From Guyparkeria sp. WRN-7 (GTDB lineage Bacteria > Pseudomonadota > Gammaproteobacteria > Halothiobacillales > Halothiobacillaceae): a DNA stretch of 64,000 nt. This document shows, one piece after another, positions 46,424 to 55,921 of this stretch (position 1 is the first letter of the stretch; the number at the start of each line of letters is the position of its first letter). Location of the stretch: the NCBI RefSeq assembly GCF_001641825.1, contig NZ_LRFH01000004.1:124001-188000 (forward strand), read 5' to 3'. The notes beneath the pieces are model-generated. The model ran no database searches. It was not told the origin of the DNA and was given only the letters and a program-made list of their open reading frames with translations. The translations under genes and the position numbers were made by a program.

Positions 46424-47080
46424 ATGACAGGCATTTTTCGCAGCACGCCGAACCGCACGGGCCACGTGGCCCTTTCCCGCCTGACACGCCTTGTCCTGCC
46501 ATTGGCCGCGGCCCTGTTTCTGGGCGCCTGTGCCACCAGCCCGTCGAATCAGACGACCGGCAAAAGCAACAACTCGGCCGCCGACTCCAGCCAGGGCGAT
46601 GGCTACAACAAGTATCAGACGACCCAGGAGGCCGTGGACTTCCTCGGCGGGTCTGCCGAGGCTATCGCCCAGGTCGTCGATCGCGCCTTCGCCCAGTACG
46701 GCCGCCCCAACGCCATCATCAAGGGCGAGGAAGGCGGCGGCGCCGTCGTCGTCGGCGTGCGCTACGGTCAGGGCGAGTTCATGTCCAAGACCGGCATCAA
46801 GCAGAAGGTCTTCTGGCAGGGGCCGTCGATCGGCTGGGACTTCGGTGGCGATGCCGGGCGCGTATTCATGCTGGTCTACAACCTGCCCCGACCCGACCTG
46901 ATCTACCAGCGCTTCGCCGGCGTTTCCGGCTCGGCCTTCCTGGTCGGCGGCGTGGGCATGCACTACCTGCGCAGCCAGTCGATCGTGGTCGCCCCGATCC
47001 GCGTCGGCGTGGGCCTGCGTCTGGGCGCAGGCGTGGGCTACATCCAGTTCACTCAGGAGAAGTCCTACAACCCGTTCTGA
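46424..47080 (+). CDS. DUF1134/EipA-family lipoprotein
   Basis: A 218-residue protein with a lipoprotein signal (VLPLAAALFLGAC) and the DUF1134 domain: EAVDFLGGSAEAIAQVVDRAF, YGRPNAIIKGEEGGGA, and SIGWDFGGDAGRVFMLVYNL. The DUF1134 member EipA of Brucella is an envelope-integrity protein, mainly known in Alphaproteobacteria. Its presence here is less usual. The start at 46424 is preceded by AAGGGACC. A good terminator follows at 47112. Confidence 0.85.
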   Translation: MTGIFRSTPNRTGHVALSRLTRLVLPLAAALFLGACATSPSNQTTGKSNNSAADSSQGDGYNKYQTTQEAVDFLGGSAEAIAQVVDRAFAQYGRPNAIIKGEEGGGAVVVGVRYGQGEFMSKTGIKQKVFWQGPSIGWDFGGDAGRVFMLVYNLPRPDLIYQRFAGVSGSAFLVGGVGMHYLRSQSIVVAPIRVGVGLRLGAGVGYIQFTQEKSYNPF

Positions 47081-47111
47081 GCCGGGCGACATCGGCTCAC
47101 GTGCCCAGCAG

Positions 47112-47136
47112 GCCGGTCCGTACGACCGGCTTTTTT
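47112..47136 (+). terminator. Rho-independent terminator after the DUF1134 gene
   Basis: GCCGGTC/GACCGGC stem, five-base loop CGTAC, then TTTTTT. Confidence 0.93.
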
Positions 47137-47155
47137 GGTTCCGGCCCGGCCACCA

Positions 47156-47184
47156 TTGCATTCACGGCGGGGGTCTCTTATAAG
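47156..47184 (+). promoter_or_regulatory. Likely promoter of the DUF3365 gene
   Basis: TTGCAT (47156-47161), a 17-base spacer, and TATAAG (47179-47184), 53 bases before the ATG. The -10 is good; the -35 is a partial match. Confidence 0.5.
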
Positions 47185-47236
47185 TATTGCGATTCTGCCT
47201 ATCCATTCCGGTTATCCCGATCAGAGGAGAATGCGC

Positions 47237-47827
47237 ATGACCATCCCCGACCAGCCGACCCGTCGACTGCTCGCCACGGCACTCACCCTCGGCCTGGCTG
47301 GTGCGGTGCCTGCCCAGGCGGCCGACCCGGTCGATCAGAAGCTGCAGGAATACCGTCAGGCCGCCCAGACGTTCGGCAAGACCCTCAAGGGCGAACTGCA
47401 GGCGGCCATGAAACAGGGCGGCCCGATGGCGGCCGTGAGCGTCTGCAACCAGCGGGCGCCCGAGATCGCCGCCCGGCTGAGCGAGGAGACCGGCTTTACC
47501 CTGCGCCGCACCAGCCTCAAGCCGCGCGCGACACCACCGAGCGACTGGGAACGCGCGGTGCTCGAAGACTTCGAAGCCCGCCGCGCCGACGGCGAACCGC
47601 CCAAGTCGATCGAATGGCACGAAGTCGCGACCGTCGACGGCGAGGAACGACTGCGCTACATGAAGGCCATTGGCACCCAGGAGGTCTGCCTGACCTGCCA
47701 CGGCAGCAATATCGACCCGGCGCTCGAGGCGAAGATCAAGAAGCTCTATCCCGAGGACCAGGCGACCGGGTTCGAGAAAGGCGACATCCGCGGCGCCTTC
47801 TCGATCACCGCGCCTCTCGGAGGCTGA
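47237..47827 (+). CDS. Periplasmic c-type haem protein of the DUF3365 (Tll0287-like) family
   Basis: A 196-residue exported protein: signal peptide RRLLATALTLGLAGAVPAQA, then the DUF3365 domain with VSVCNQRAPEIAARLSEETG, EWHEVATVDGEERLRYM, and one CLTCH haem-c site near residue 155. A single CxxCH implies one covalently bound haem, probably for redox sensing or electron transfer. The ATG at 47237 is preferred over the ATG two codons earlier because AGGAGA is six bases before it. It is monocistronic and closed by a terminator. Confidence 0.88.
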   Translation: MTIPDQPTRRLLATALTLGLAGAVPAQAADPVDQKLQEYRQAAQTFGKTLKGELQAAMKQGGPMAAVSVCNQRAPEIAARLSEETGFTLRRTSLKPRATPPSDWERAVLEDFEARRADGEPPKSIEWHEVATVDGEERLRYMKAIGTQEVCLTCHGSNIDPALEAKIKKLYPEDQATGFEKGDIRGAFSITAPLGG

Positions 47828-47848
47828 GCCCCTCACTCCCCAGGCATA

Positions 47849-47879
47849 AAAAAACGCCGACGGCATCGTCGGCGTTTTT
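47849..47879. terminator. Bidirectional terminator between the haem protein and MscS genes
   Basis: CGCCGACG/CGTCGGCG stem with a GCAT loop, with A's before and TTTTT after. Confidence 0.93.
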
Positions 47880-47904
47880 CGTTGCGCCACGGACAGCGCG
47901 TCGA

Positions 47905-50274
47905 TCAGGTCTCCGGCTGATCGACGTCGTCCTCGTCGGGCACATGGCCGCCGGGCCCGTCCGGTTTGCGCTTCTTGCCGGAAGACGAATCCTCGCTGTC
48001 GTTCTTCGCCTTGGCCTCGCTCGCCTCCAGCATGCGCAGGTTCGCCGGCGGTGCGGTGCCGTCCTTCTCCACGCCGAAGTAGAGCGTGGTGTGCGGGAAC
48101 GGGATCTCGATGCCCGCCTTGTCGAAATACATCTTCACCAGGCGGTTGTAGGCACGCCCGACCGACCACTGGTCGCCCGGAGTGGTCTTGATCATTACGC
48201 GGATATTCACCGAGCTGTCGGCCAACGCCGTGACACCGGGGATCTCGATATCGTCGAGCAGGTGGTCCTTGTAGTCGGGATCGTTCGCCAGTTCCTCGAA
48301 GGCGGCCTTGAGCTCGGCGACCGCGTCGTCGATGTTCTCGCGGTAGGCAATGCCGTACTCGGCCTTGTGATAGGCGTACTCGCGCGTGTAGTTGGAGACG
48401 ATATCCACGGACGAGAACGGCACGACGTGGACCGTACCCGAGAGATCGCGGATCGACACCGACCGGATCGAGAGACGCTCGGCCGTCCCGGTCACGCCAG
48501 CGGCGGTGATCACATCGCCGGTATTGATCGCATTCTCGATCTGGATGAACACGCCGGTGATCACGTCCTGCACCATCTTCTGCGCACCGAAACCGATCGC
48601 CAGCCCCAGCACCCCGGCGCCGGCCAGCAGCGGGCCGATGTTCACCCCCACCTCGGAAAGGATGATCATCGCCGTGATGGTGATCAGGGCAATGGCAATC
48701 GCGTTGCGGAAGAGCGACAACAGCGTCTGCATGCGCGCCGAGGGCATGCCGGTATCGCTGTTGAGCTTGGCCTCGATCACGCCCGTGGCCACCAGCCAGG
48801 CGGCCAGCGCAATGAGCAGCACGATCGAGATGTCGATGCTCGCCGCCAGCAGCCAGCGACCGCCCTCACTCGCGAACCAGGCGAACACGTTGGCGAGATT
48901 CCAGACCCAGAGCACGGCGAAGAACGCCACCAGCCCGATCACGATACGGACGACCCGCAGGATCAGCGGTACGTAGGTGTTCAGCCGCATCTGCAACGTC
49001 GGCATGCGCGCAAGCAACCGCTCGGGGACCGGCACGCCACGACCGATCCACTGGGTGAGCATGGCCGCGATGAAGATGGCTGAGCCGACGATCACCACGG
49101 TGTTGAAGGTGGCAAGCGCCACGAACGGCAGCGATTCGCCCGGGCGAACGATGGCGACGACGAAAACGCCCAGGGCATAGAGCATTGCCAGCCAGTGCCA
49201 GCCGCCCGCCAGCAGTCGCAGCGCCCAGGAGGACACCGCCCGTTCGGCCCGTTCGGCACGCGCCACCAGTGCCTTGCGGACCATGTGCCGGGCATGCCAC
49301 AGCCGCCCCCAGGTGTAGGCCAGCGCCAGCAGGGCAGCGGCCCAGCCCACGGCGCGCGCCACATCGTCGTGCCCGCCGCCCTGGATGGCGGGCACCAGCA
49401 GGATGCCGGCATAGCCGGTCAGCCAGATCACGCGGGACAGCCAGCGTGACCAGAAGTGCGTGTCCTCTTCGGAAATCGGGAACAGACGCAGGCCCGGCAG
49501 CGCCGGCGCAAAAGCGACCTTGATCACCAGTCGAGCCAGCTCGACCACGATGAATGCCTCCAGCGCCAGTCCCAGCACGGCTCGCACCCGCTGATCGCCG
49601 TCGGCCAGCCACCAGACGCTTGCCTGGGCGGCCAGGTAGCCCAGCGCCACCAGGAGCACGCCCGACAACAGGCTGACCAGCACGGCCAGCCCGACGTGGA
49701 ACAGGCGGTGACGTGCGGTCGTCGCCTGAGCGTAATGCTCCAGGCGGCGCCAGAACCCGCGCAGCAGCAGACGGCCGACGAACAGGACCAGATACGCCAG
49801 CGCCAGCGCAGCAACAACCCGCCAGGCCAGTTGACCGACGGCAAGCCAGTCCACCGAGACGCCGCCATCGATCAGGCGCCCTGCCGCACCGGCCATCTCG
49901 CCGATACTGCCGGACACGGCAGCGACCACGTCGGAGGCGATCCCGCCAACCCCATCCGGGGCATCGCCCCCGGGGCCCTCGCCACTCTCGGCATTGGCAC
50001 CTTTGCCGCCCTGGCCACCCTGGTCGGACGAGAGCCGCTCCAGCTCGGTGATCAGCTGGTCTCGCTTGGCCGGATCCTTCAACAGATCCACCAGCCCACC
50101 GTAGTCGGCCTGGCCGGCGGACGCGGCGGCGTCACCGCCCGACTGGGCCCCGGAGCCGCCGCTCGACTGCGCCATGGTCGGTGATGCCGCGACGGCGAGC
50201 AGCAGGGCGATCGACAACGACCACCACAGCAGACGATGGACGGGAACGAACGGGAGGGCAGGCAATCGCGGCAT
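47905..50274 (-). CDS. Large MscS-family mechanosensitive channel (YbiO/MscM-like)
   Basis: A 789-residue membrane protein. A signal peptide (LLWWSLSIALLLAVAASPTMAQ) is followed by a Gly/Ser/Asp-rich periplasmic segment of about 100 residues, then many membrane helices (about 140 to 560). The MscS core has the pore helix and the PLLAGAGVLGLAIGFGAQ signature near 570, then the beta domain. The tail is charged and rich in Lys, Asp and Ser. It probably relieves turgor on osmotic downshift. Length and layout fit E. coli YbiO better than MscS itself. Confidence 0.9.
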   Translation of the reverse strand: MPRLPALPFVPVHRLLWWSLSIALLLAVAASPTMAQSSGGSGAQSGGDAAASAGQADYGGLVDLLKDPAKRDQLITELERLSSDQGGQGGKGANAESGEGPGGDAPDGVGGIASDVVAAVSGSIGEMAGAAGRLIDGGVSVDWLAVGQLAWRVVAALALAYLVLFVGRLLLRGFWRRLEHYAQATTARHRLFHVGLAVLVSLLSGVLLVALGYLAAQASVWWLADGDQRVRAVLGLALEAFIVVELARLVIKVAFAPALPGLRLFPISEEDTHFWSRWLSRVIWLTGYAGILLVPAIQGGGHDDVARAVGWAAALLALAYTWGRLWHARHMVRKALVARAERAERAVSSWALRLLAGGWHWLAMLYALGVFVVAIVRPGESLPFVALATFNTVVIVGSAIFIAAMLTQWIGRGVPVPERLLARMPTLQMRLNTYVPLILRVVRIVIGLVAFFAVLWVWNLANVFAWFASEGGRWLLAASIDISIVLLIALAAWLVATGVIEAKLNSDTGMPSARMQTLLSLFRNAIAIALITITAMIILSEVGVNIGPLLAGAGVLGLAIGFGAQKMVQDVITGVFIQIENAINTGDVITAAGVTGTAERLSIRSVSIRDLSGTVHVVPFSSVDIVSNYTREYAYHKAEYGIAYRENIDDAVAELKAAFEELANDPDYKDHLLDDIEIPGVTALADSSVNIRVMIKTTPGDQWSVGRAYNRLVKMYFDKAGIEIPFPHTTLYFGVEKDGTAPPANLRMLEASEAKAKNDSEDSSSGKKRKPDGPGGHVPDEDDVDQPET

Positions 50275-50370
50275 GCGGGCGATCTCCGATTGGTGGCGGC
50301 GATAAATATGGGGCCCAAGCCTAGCAAACGAGTGCGCCGGGCGGCCGGCTCGAGGCGGGCAGCGACGGGA

Positions 50371-52212
50371 CTAGGCCGCCCCGCCCTCGTGAAACCACTC
50401 GTGAATACGGCTCGCGAGCGTCGGCGATATCCCCGGCACCTTCGCCAGTTCGCTCACGCTGGCGCCCTTGAGGCCGCGAATGCCGCCGAAGTGTTTCAGC
50501 AGCGCCTGGCGACGCTTGCCTCCGACACCGGGAATGCGCTCGAGGTCGGATTGCGTGCGCGCCTTCTGCCGGCGGGCACGGTGGCCGGTGATCGCGAAGC
50601 GATGCGCCTCGTCGCGCACCTGCTGAATCAGGTGCAGGGCCGGGTCGTGCGGACTCAGGTGATCTTCGGCATAAAGCCCCGGCGAGCCGGGCAGCGGCTG
50701 GATCAACGTCTCTTCGCCGGGGCGCCGCTCCGGCCCCTTGGCCACCCCGATCACCCGCACGCGCGTGGCCAGCTCGCGCTCGGCGAGCACCTCGATCGCC
50801 TGGGCCAGCTGGCCCTTGCCGCCATCGATCAGCAGCACGTCCGGCAGTACGCCCGACTCCCGCACCGCCCGATCGAACCGACGCGAAAGCGCCTGGTGCA
50901 TGGCGGCGTAGTCATCCCCCCCGGCAATACCCTCGATGTGGTAGCGACGGTACTGGTCCTTGCGCGGTCCCTCGGGTCCGAAGACCACGCAGGAGGCGAC
51001 CGTGAGCTCGCCCTGGGTGTGCGAGATGTCGAAGCACTCGATCCGCTCGATCCGGTCCATCGAGAGCCACTCGCCCAGCGCTTCGAACCGACGCGTCAGT
51101 CCGCGGCGGCTCACCAGCCGCTCGGCCAGGGCGATGCGGGCATTCTCGCGGGTGTCGTCCAGCCAGGCCCGCGCCTTGCCGCGCTTGGGCTCGATCAGCT
51201 CGATGCGATGCCCGGCCTGCTCGGTGAACATGCCGGCGAGCCACTCGGCATCCTCGGGCAGCCGGTCGCAGAGGATGCGCAGCGGCAGTTCGTGGTCGCT
51301 GTAGTAGAGGCCGAGAAAACCGCTGATCACCTCAGCGGGGTCGGCATCGGCCGGCACGTCGGGGAAGAAGTGGCGGGTACCGAGATGGCGGCCGTCGCGG
51401 ATGGTGGCCACGCCGACCGCTGTCATGCCCTGCTCGCTGATCTGGGCGATGACGTCGGCATCGCCGGACATGCCGGTGATGCCCTGCTGCTGGCTCACTG
51501 CCCGCAGCATGCCGATCTGGTCGCGCAGCGTGGCGGCCTTCTCGAAGTCGAGATCCACGGCGGCCTTTTCCATTCGGGCGACCAGGTCGTCGATCAGCTT
51601 CTGGCTGCGACCGGCGAGGAAGGCCATGGTGTCCTCGACGTCCTGGCGATACTCGGCCTCGTCGACATAATCGACGCAGGGCGCCTTGCAGCGCTCGATC
51701 TGATACTGCAGGCAGGGGCGCGAGCGGTTCTTGAACACGCTGTCCTCGCACTGGCGCACCTTGAAGACCTTCTCCAGCAGATTGAGCGTCTCGCGCACCG
51801 CACCGGCGGATGGATAGGGACCGAAATAGCGTCCCGGGCGCTTGCGCGAGCCGCGGTGGTAGGCCAGTCGCGGGAAGCGGTCGTTGGTGGAGACGTAGAT
51901 CCAGGGGTAGCTCTTGTCGTCGCGCAGCAGAACGTTGTAGCGCGGCCGGTGGGCCTTGATCAGGTTGCTCTCCAGGAGCAGCGCCTCGGCCTCGGTCTGG
52001 GTGGTGGTGATCTCGACGTCGGCGACCTGCTCGACCAGGCGGCGGGTCTTGATCGCGGCGGGCGTGCCGCGAAAGTAGCTCGAGAGGCGGTTCTTGAGAT
52101 TGCGCGCCTTGCCGACGTAGAGGATCTCGCCGTCGGCATTCAGCATGCGGTAGACGCCCGGGCGTTCGGTCACGGAGGCCAGGAAGGCCTTGGCATCAAA
52201 CCGGTCGGTCAT
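50371..52212 (-). CDS. uvrC: Excinuclease ABC subunit C (UvrC)
   Basis: UvrC makes both incisions in nucleotide excision repair. The 613 residues show the N-terminal GIY-YIG nuclease (GVYRMLNADGEILYVGKA near 19), a UVR motif (DLVARMEKAAVDLDFEKAA) that binds UvrB, the RNase H-like 5' nuclease with ECFDISHTQGE near 390, and C-terminal helix-hairpin-helices (IPGVGGKRRQALLKHFGG). It is complete and follows the gacA-like gene by 24 bases, the classic uvrY-uvrC arrangement. Confidence 0.98.
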   Translation of the reverse strand: MTDRFDAKAFLASVTERPGVYRMLNADGEILYVGKARNLKNRLSSYFRGTPAAIKTRRLVEQVADVEITTTQTEAEALLLESNLIKAHRPRYNVLLRDDKSYPWIYVSTNDRFPRLAYHRGSRKRPGRYFGPYPSAGAVRETLNLLEKVFKVRQCEDSVFKNRSRPCLQYQIERCKAPCVDYVDEAEYRQDVEDTMAFLAGRSQKLIDDLVARMEKAAVDLDFEKAATLRDQIGMLRAVSQQQGITGMSGDADVIAQISEQGMTAVGVATIRDGRHLGTRHFFPDVPADADPAEVISGFLGLYYSDHELPLRILCDRLPEDAEWLAGMFTEQAGHRIELIEPKRGKARAWLDDTRENARIALAERLVSRRGLTRRFEALGEWLSMDRIERIECFDISHTQGELTVASCVVFGPEGPRKDQYRRYHIEGIAGGDDYAAMHQALSRRFDRAVRESGVLPDVLLIDGGKGQLAQAIEVLAERELATRVRVIGVAKGPERRPGEETLIQPLPGSPGLYAEDHLSPHDPALHLIQQVRDEAHRFAITGHRARRQKARTQSDLERIPGVGGKRRQALLKHFGGIRGLKGASVSELAKVPGISPTLASRIHEWFHEGGAA

Positions 52213-52236
52213 CGGCAGCCGGGCAACGTTGGGTAA

Positions 52237-52875
52237 TCAGGCGGAAAGAACGGTGCGGCCGGCCTTGACCGCCATGCGCAGCAGGTCGATATCGGTGCTG
52301 ACGCCGAGCTTCTCGTGGATGCGGGCACGGTAGGTACTGATGGTCTTGGGACTGACGCAGAGCGCATCGGAGATCGAGGTGTTGTTCTTGCCGTCGAGGA
52401 TCATGCGCAGCACCTGCTGCTCGCGGCTCGAGAGCACGTCGAAGGGGTCCTCCTCGATGCGACCGTTCTGCAGCGCGATCTCCTGCGCGATGCGGCTGGA
52501 GACGAAGCGCTGCCCGAGAGCGGCCTTGCGAATCGCGTTGATCAGCTCCTCGGGGTCGGCATCCTTGGTGACATAGGCGTGCACGCCACATTCGAGCACC
52601 TGGCGGGCGAGCATGACGTCGGCCTCTGCCGTCAGGGCCACCAGGCCGAGCCGGGGGTACGACTGGTGCGCCCGCTTGAGACACTCGTAGCCGCCCATGC
52701 CGGGCATGTGGATATCGCAGAGAATGGCATCGATGTTGTCGGAACGGAGCATGTCGAGCGCCCGTTCACCGCTGTCGGCCTCGGCGACCACCTCGATATC
52801 GGCCACCCCGCCGATCAGATGACTGATCGCGGCGCGTACCATCGTGTGATCATCAACAATCATGACCCGAATCAT
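52237..52875 (-). CDS. GacA/UvrY-family response regulator
   Basis: A 212-residue LuxR/NarL-type response regulator with receiver acidic pocket VDDHTMVR, phosphoacceptor Asp in AILCDIHMPG near 54, Lys in YVTKDAD near 105, and a C-terminal GerE helix-turn-helix (LSSREQQVLRMILDGK to SPKTISTYRARIHEKLG). Adjacency to uvrC identifies it as the UvrY/GacA type, which in relatives acts with a BarA/GacS kinase to turn on CsrA-sequestering RNAs. I choose ATG 52875 over a TTG two codons earlier. No kinase gene is nearby. Confidence 0.92.
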   Translation of the reverse strand: MIRVMIVDDHTMVRAAISHLIGGVADIEVVAEADSGERALDMLRSDNIDAILCDIHMPGMGGYECLKRAHQSYPRLGLVALTAEADVMLARQVLECGVHAYVTKDADPEELINAIRKAALGQRFVSSRIAQEIALQNGRIEEDPFDVLSSREQQVLRMILDGKNNTSISDALCVSPKTISTYRARIHEKLGVSTDIDLLRMAVKAGRTVLSA

Positions 52876-53025
52876 CGGCAACCCTTCGTCTCGATGCGGA
52901 CAAGCCCGTGTCGTTTCCTCACCGCGTCTGTCCGGCAGACGACCGGCCCGGCATCGTTCCTCCGCCCGGCCCCTCGATCTCGTTCACGCCGCCCCGCGGG
53001 CAACGTCCACGACCCATGCGGCAAT

Positions 53026-53493
53026 TTACCATTGACTGTACGGTTTTTTAACCAGCGAGACATTGTAATAGCGCGCCTCGTGCGAGACCTCCTCGCCCAG
53101 CCACGCCGGCTTGTCGAACGGCTGATCGACATGCTCGAGCTCAACCTCGGCGACGATCAGGCCGTCGTTCTCGCCGTGAAATTCGTCGATTTCCCACAGC
53201 AGTCCGCCACGTCGGACGAAATGCCGGGTCTTGTCGATCACCGGCCCGGTGGTCAGATGGTCGAGCATCCGTTCGGCGTCCGCCAGCGGGATCTCGTACT
53301 CGAATTCGTCGCGCGAGATGCCGAGCGTGCGGCTCTTGATGTTCAGCCAGGCCCGCGGGCCGGTGATGCGCGCCCGCACGGACACCGGGCCGTCGTCGTT
53401 GAGGTAGCCCTGCACCATGCGCTCCGAGGTCTCGATCTCGTCGCGCCAGGCCTCGCTGACCAGCAGAAACTTGCGCTCGATCTCCTTCGCCAT
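53026..53493 (-). CDS. CYTH-domain phosphatase/adenylate cyclase-like protein
   Basis: A 155-residue CYTH-fold protein. It begins MAKEIERKFLL, carrying the ExExK signature, and goes on with charged strands (VRARITGPRAWLNIKSRTL, YEIPLADAERMLDHL, LLWEIDEFHGENDGLIVAEVE). Members include class IV adenylate cyclase, thiamine triphosphatase and inorganic triphosphatase; substrate here is unknown. It follows fabH by 29 bases in place of fabD. The longer open frame back to 54621 runs through fabH and is a shadow. Confidence 0.9.
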   Translation of the reverse strand: MAKEIERKFLLVSEAWRDEIETSERMVQGYLNDDGPVSVRARITGPRAWLNIKSRTLGISRDEFEYEIPLADAERMLDHLTTGPVIDKTRHFVRRGGLLWEIDEFHGENDGLIVAEVELEHVDQPFDKPAWLGEEVSHEARYYNVSLVKKPYSQW

Positions 53494-53522
53494 ACGGATG
53501 CTCCCGAACGGGTTCGCCTGCG

Positions 53523-54497
53523 TCAGTAGCGCAGCAGCGCCGAGCCCCAGGTGAAGCCGCCACCGAAGGCCTCGGTCAGGATGACGTCGCCGCGCTTGAT
53601 GCGGCCGTCGCGTACCGCCGCGTCCAGCGCCAGCGGCACGGATGCCGCCGAGGTGTTGCCGTGGCGATCGACGGTCACCACGACCCGATCCATCGACATG
53701 CCCAGCTTGCGTGCCGTCGCCTGGATGATGCGAATATTCGCCTGGTGCGGCACCAGCCAGTCGATCTCGTCGGGGCTCATGCCGGCGGCCTCCATCGTCT
53801 GATCGACGATGCGGCCGAGGGTGTTGACCGCCATGCGGAACACCTCGTTGCCGCGCATCTCGATGAAGGCCGTGCCGTCGGCGAGTCGTTCCGGATCGGT
53901 GGTTTCCGGGTCGGGCTTGACCGTGGTCAGCAGCGACTCGTAGCTGCCGTCGGCGTGAATGTCGGTGCGGATGATGCCCGGCTCGTCGGAGGCCTCGACC
54001 ACCACCGCGCCGGCGCCGTCGGCGAACAGCACGCAGGTATTGCGGTCCGACCAGTTGACGATGCGCGAGAGCGTTTCCGCCCCCACGACCAGGGCGCAGC
54101 GGGCCGCCCCGGTCTTGATGAACTTGTCGGCCACCGACAGGGCATAGACGAAGCCGGTACAGACCGCCTGCACGTCGAACGCCGGCGACCCGTGAATGCC
54201 CAGTTTCTGCTGCAACAGGCAGGCGGTCGAGGGGAAGGTCCGGTCCGGCGTGGTGGTCGCCACGATGATCAGGTCGACCTCCTCCGGCACCCGGCCGGCC
54301 GCCGCCAGCGCGCGCCGGGCTGCCGGTTCGGCTAGATCGGAGGTCAGCTGACCCTCGGCGGCGATGTGGCGCTGCTCGATGCCGGTGCGCTCGCGGATCC
54401 AGCTGTCGGAGGTGTCCACGATCTGCTCGAGATCGTGGTTGGTCATGACCCGTTCCGGGAGGTAGCTGCCGGTACCGGTGATGCGCGCGTGGATCAT
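53523..54497 (-). CDS. fabH: 3-oxoacyl-ACP synthase III (KASIII)
   Basis: FabH condenses acetyl-CoA with malonyl-ACP to start fatty-acid synthesis. The 324-residue protein has the catalytic Cys113 in [11 protein letters not shown], the His in VPHQANIRI and the Asn in [10 protein letters not shown], so the triad is intact. It overlaps plsX by four bases (ATGA), as in the standard plsX-fabH operon. fabD, fabG and acpP, which often follow, are absent from this window. Confidence 0.97.
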   Translation of the reverse strand: MIHARITGTGSYLPERVMTNHDLEQIVDTSDSWIRERTGIEQRHIAAEGQLTSDLAEPAARRALAAAGRVPEEVDLIIVATTTPDRTFPSTACLLQQKLGIHGSPAFDVQAVCTGFVYALSVADKFIKTGAARCALVVGAETLSRIVNWSDRNTCVLFADGAGAVVVEASDEPGIIRTDIHADGSYESLLTTVKPDPETTDPERLADGTAFIEMRGNEVFRMAVNTLGRIVDQTMEAAGMSPDEIDWLVPHQANIRIIQATARKLGMSMDRVVVTVDRHGNTSAASVPLALDAAVRDGRIKRGDVILTEAFGGGFTWGSALLRY

Positions 54498-55516
54498 GCC
54501 TCGGAGCGCTCCTGCAGCAGTTTTTCCAGACGCTGGTCGATACGACGCGGCACGTCCTTCTCGATCTCACGGAAGGCGACATCGAGGGCGTTGCCGAATG
54601 CGTCGACGTTCGCCCCGCCATGGCTCTTGATCACGATGCCCTGCAGCCCCAGCAGACTGGCACCGTTGTAGCGGCCCGGGTCGACGCGCTTCTTCAGGCG
54701 GGCCAGCACCGGCATCGCCATCAGTGCCGCGATACGGGAGAGCAGGCCGCGCTTGAACTCCTGGCGGAGGAAGTGGCTGATCATCTTGGCCACGCCTTCG
54801 CTGCTCTTGAGCGCGACATTGCCGACGAAGCCGTCACAGACGACCACGTCCACACCGCCCTTGTAGATGTCGTCGCCCTCGACGAAGCCGACGTAGTTGA
54901 CCGGCCCGGCCTCGAGCTGCTCGGCGGCACTCTTGACGGTGTCGTTGCCCTTGATCGCCTCGGCGCCGACGTTGAGGAGGCCGACGCGCGGCGCCGGGTT
55001 GTCGTCGAACGCCTCGACCAGCACCGAGCCCATGACCGCGAACTGGAACAGGTGCTCGGCATCGCAGTCGACGTTCGCGCCCAGGTCGAGCACGTGGGTG
55101 TGTCCCGACTCGTTGGGCAGCGCGGTGCAGATCGCCGGGCGCTCGATGCCCGGCAGGGTCTTGAGGACGAACTTGGCGGTCGCCATCAGTGCGCCGGTGT
55201 TGCCGGCACTCACGGCGGCCTGCGCACGCCCTTCCTTGACCAGGTCGATCGCCAGGCGCATCGAGGAACGCTTCTTGGTGCGTAACGCGATGGCCGGCGA
55301 CTCGTCCATGGCGACCACCTGGTCGGCGTGGACGATCTCGACCCGTTCTCGGTCGACACCCTGCTGCGCGGCAAGCTGCTGCTCGATGGTCGCCTGATCA
55401 CCAACCAGCAGCAGGCTCGCCGAGGGGTGGCGTGACAAAAAACGGGCGGCAGCACGGACCGTGACTTCCGGTCCGTGGTCGCCGCCCATCACATCGATTG
55501 CGATCTGGCTGCTCAT
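54494..55516 (-). CDS. plsX: Phosphate acyltransferase PlsX
   Basis: PlsX makes acyl-phosphate from acyl-ACP for PlsY in phospholipid synthesis. The 340 residues begin with the glycine block [16 protein letters not shown] and include [10 protein letters not shown] near 105 and [13 protein letters not shown] near 185. I start at ATG 55516, with AAGGGG upstream, rather than the TTG one codon earlier. It lies between rpmF and fabH on the same strand. Confidence 0.97.
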   Translation of the reverse strand: MSSQIAIDVMGGDHGPEVTVRAAARFLSRHPSASLLLVGDQATIEQQLAAQQGVDRERVEIVHADQVVAMDESPAIALRTKKRSSMRLAIDLVKEGRAQAAVSAGNTGALMATAKFVLKTLPGIERPAICTALPNESGHTHVLDLGANVDCDAEHLFQFAVMGSVLVEAFDDNPAPRVGLLNVGAEAIKGNDTVKSAAEQLEAGPVNYVGFVEGDDIYKGGVDVVVCDGFVGNVALKSSEGVAKMISHFLRQEFKRGLLSRIAALMAMPVLARLKKRVDPGRYNGASLLGLQGIVIKSHGGANVDAFGNALDVAFREIEKDVPRRIDQRLEKLLQERSEA

Positions 55517-55637
55517 CAACGCCCCTTGGCTGGCCGAAACCCGCCCGTCAGGGCCCCATCCGCCTTGCCGTCATCACGACGCGAACGGCCCCCGTCGCCC
55601 GCCATCCGGGCCACGGGCAGGTGGTCGGCAATGGAAA

Positions 55638-55823
55638 TCAGGCGTTGTCGCCGGCCTTGGTCACGACACGACGGCCACGGTAGAAACCGTCCGGAGTGAC
55701 GTGGTGACGACGATGGGTCTCGCCGCTGGTCGGGTCGATGGACAGCTGGGTGTTCTTCAGGCTGTCGTGGGCGCGGCGCGAGTCGCGCTTGGCGCGGCTA
55801 ACCTTGTTTTGCTGAACGGCCAT
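55638..55823 (-). CDS. rpmF: 50S ribosomal protein L32
   Basis: The 61 residues read [20 protein letters not shown] and end with [20 protein letters not shown], a standard zinc-free L32 with no cysteines. It lies between yceD and plsX as in most gammaproteobacteria, 98 bases after yceD and 121 before plsX. Confidence 0.98.
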   Translation of the reverse strand: MAVQQNKVSRAKRDSRRAHDSLKNTQLSIDPTSGETHRRHHVTPDGFYRGRRVVTKAGDNA

Positions 55824-55921
55824 GGTTTTCTACCTCCGAAATGATCAAGACGCGCCGGGGCGCGCCTGCTAGCTTTCACGTTTTCCTTGCCGCCGCGGCA
55901 ACATCGCACCGCGGCCGTTTT

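Noticed and set aside
53026-54621. 531-codon frame covering fabH and the CYTH gene
   Set aside because: The CYTH domain begins cleanly at MAKEIERKF (53493); the upstream part is a shadow of fabH.
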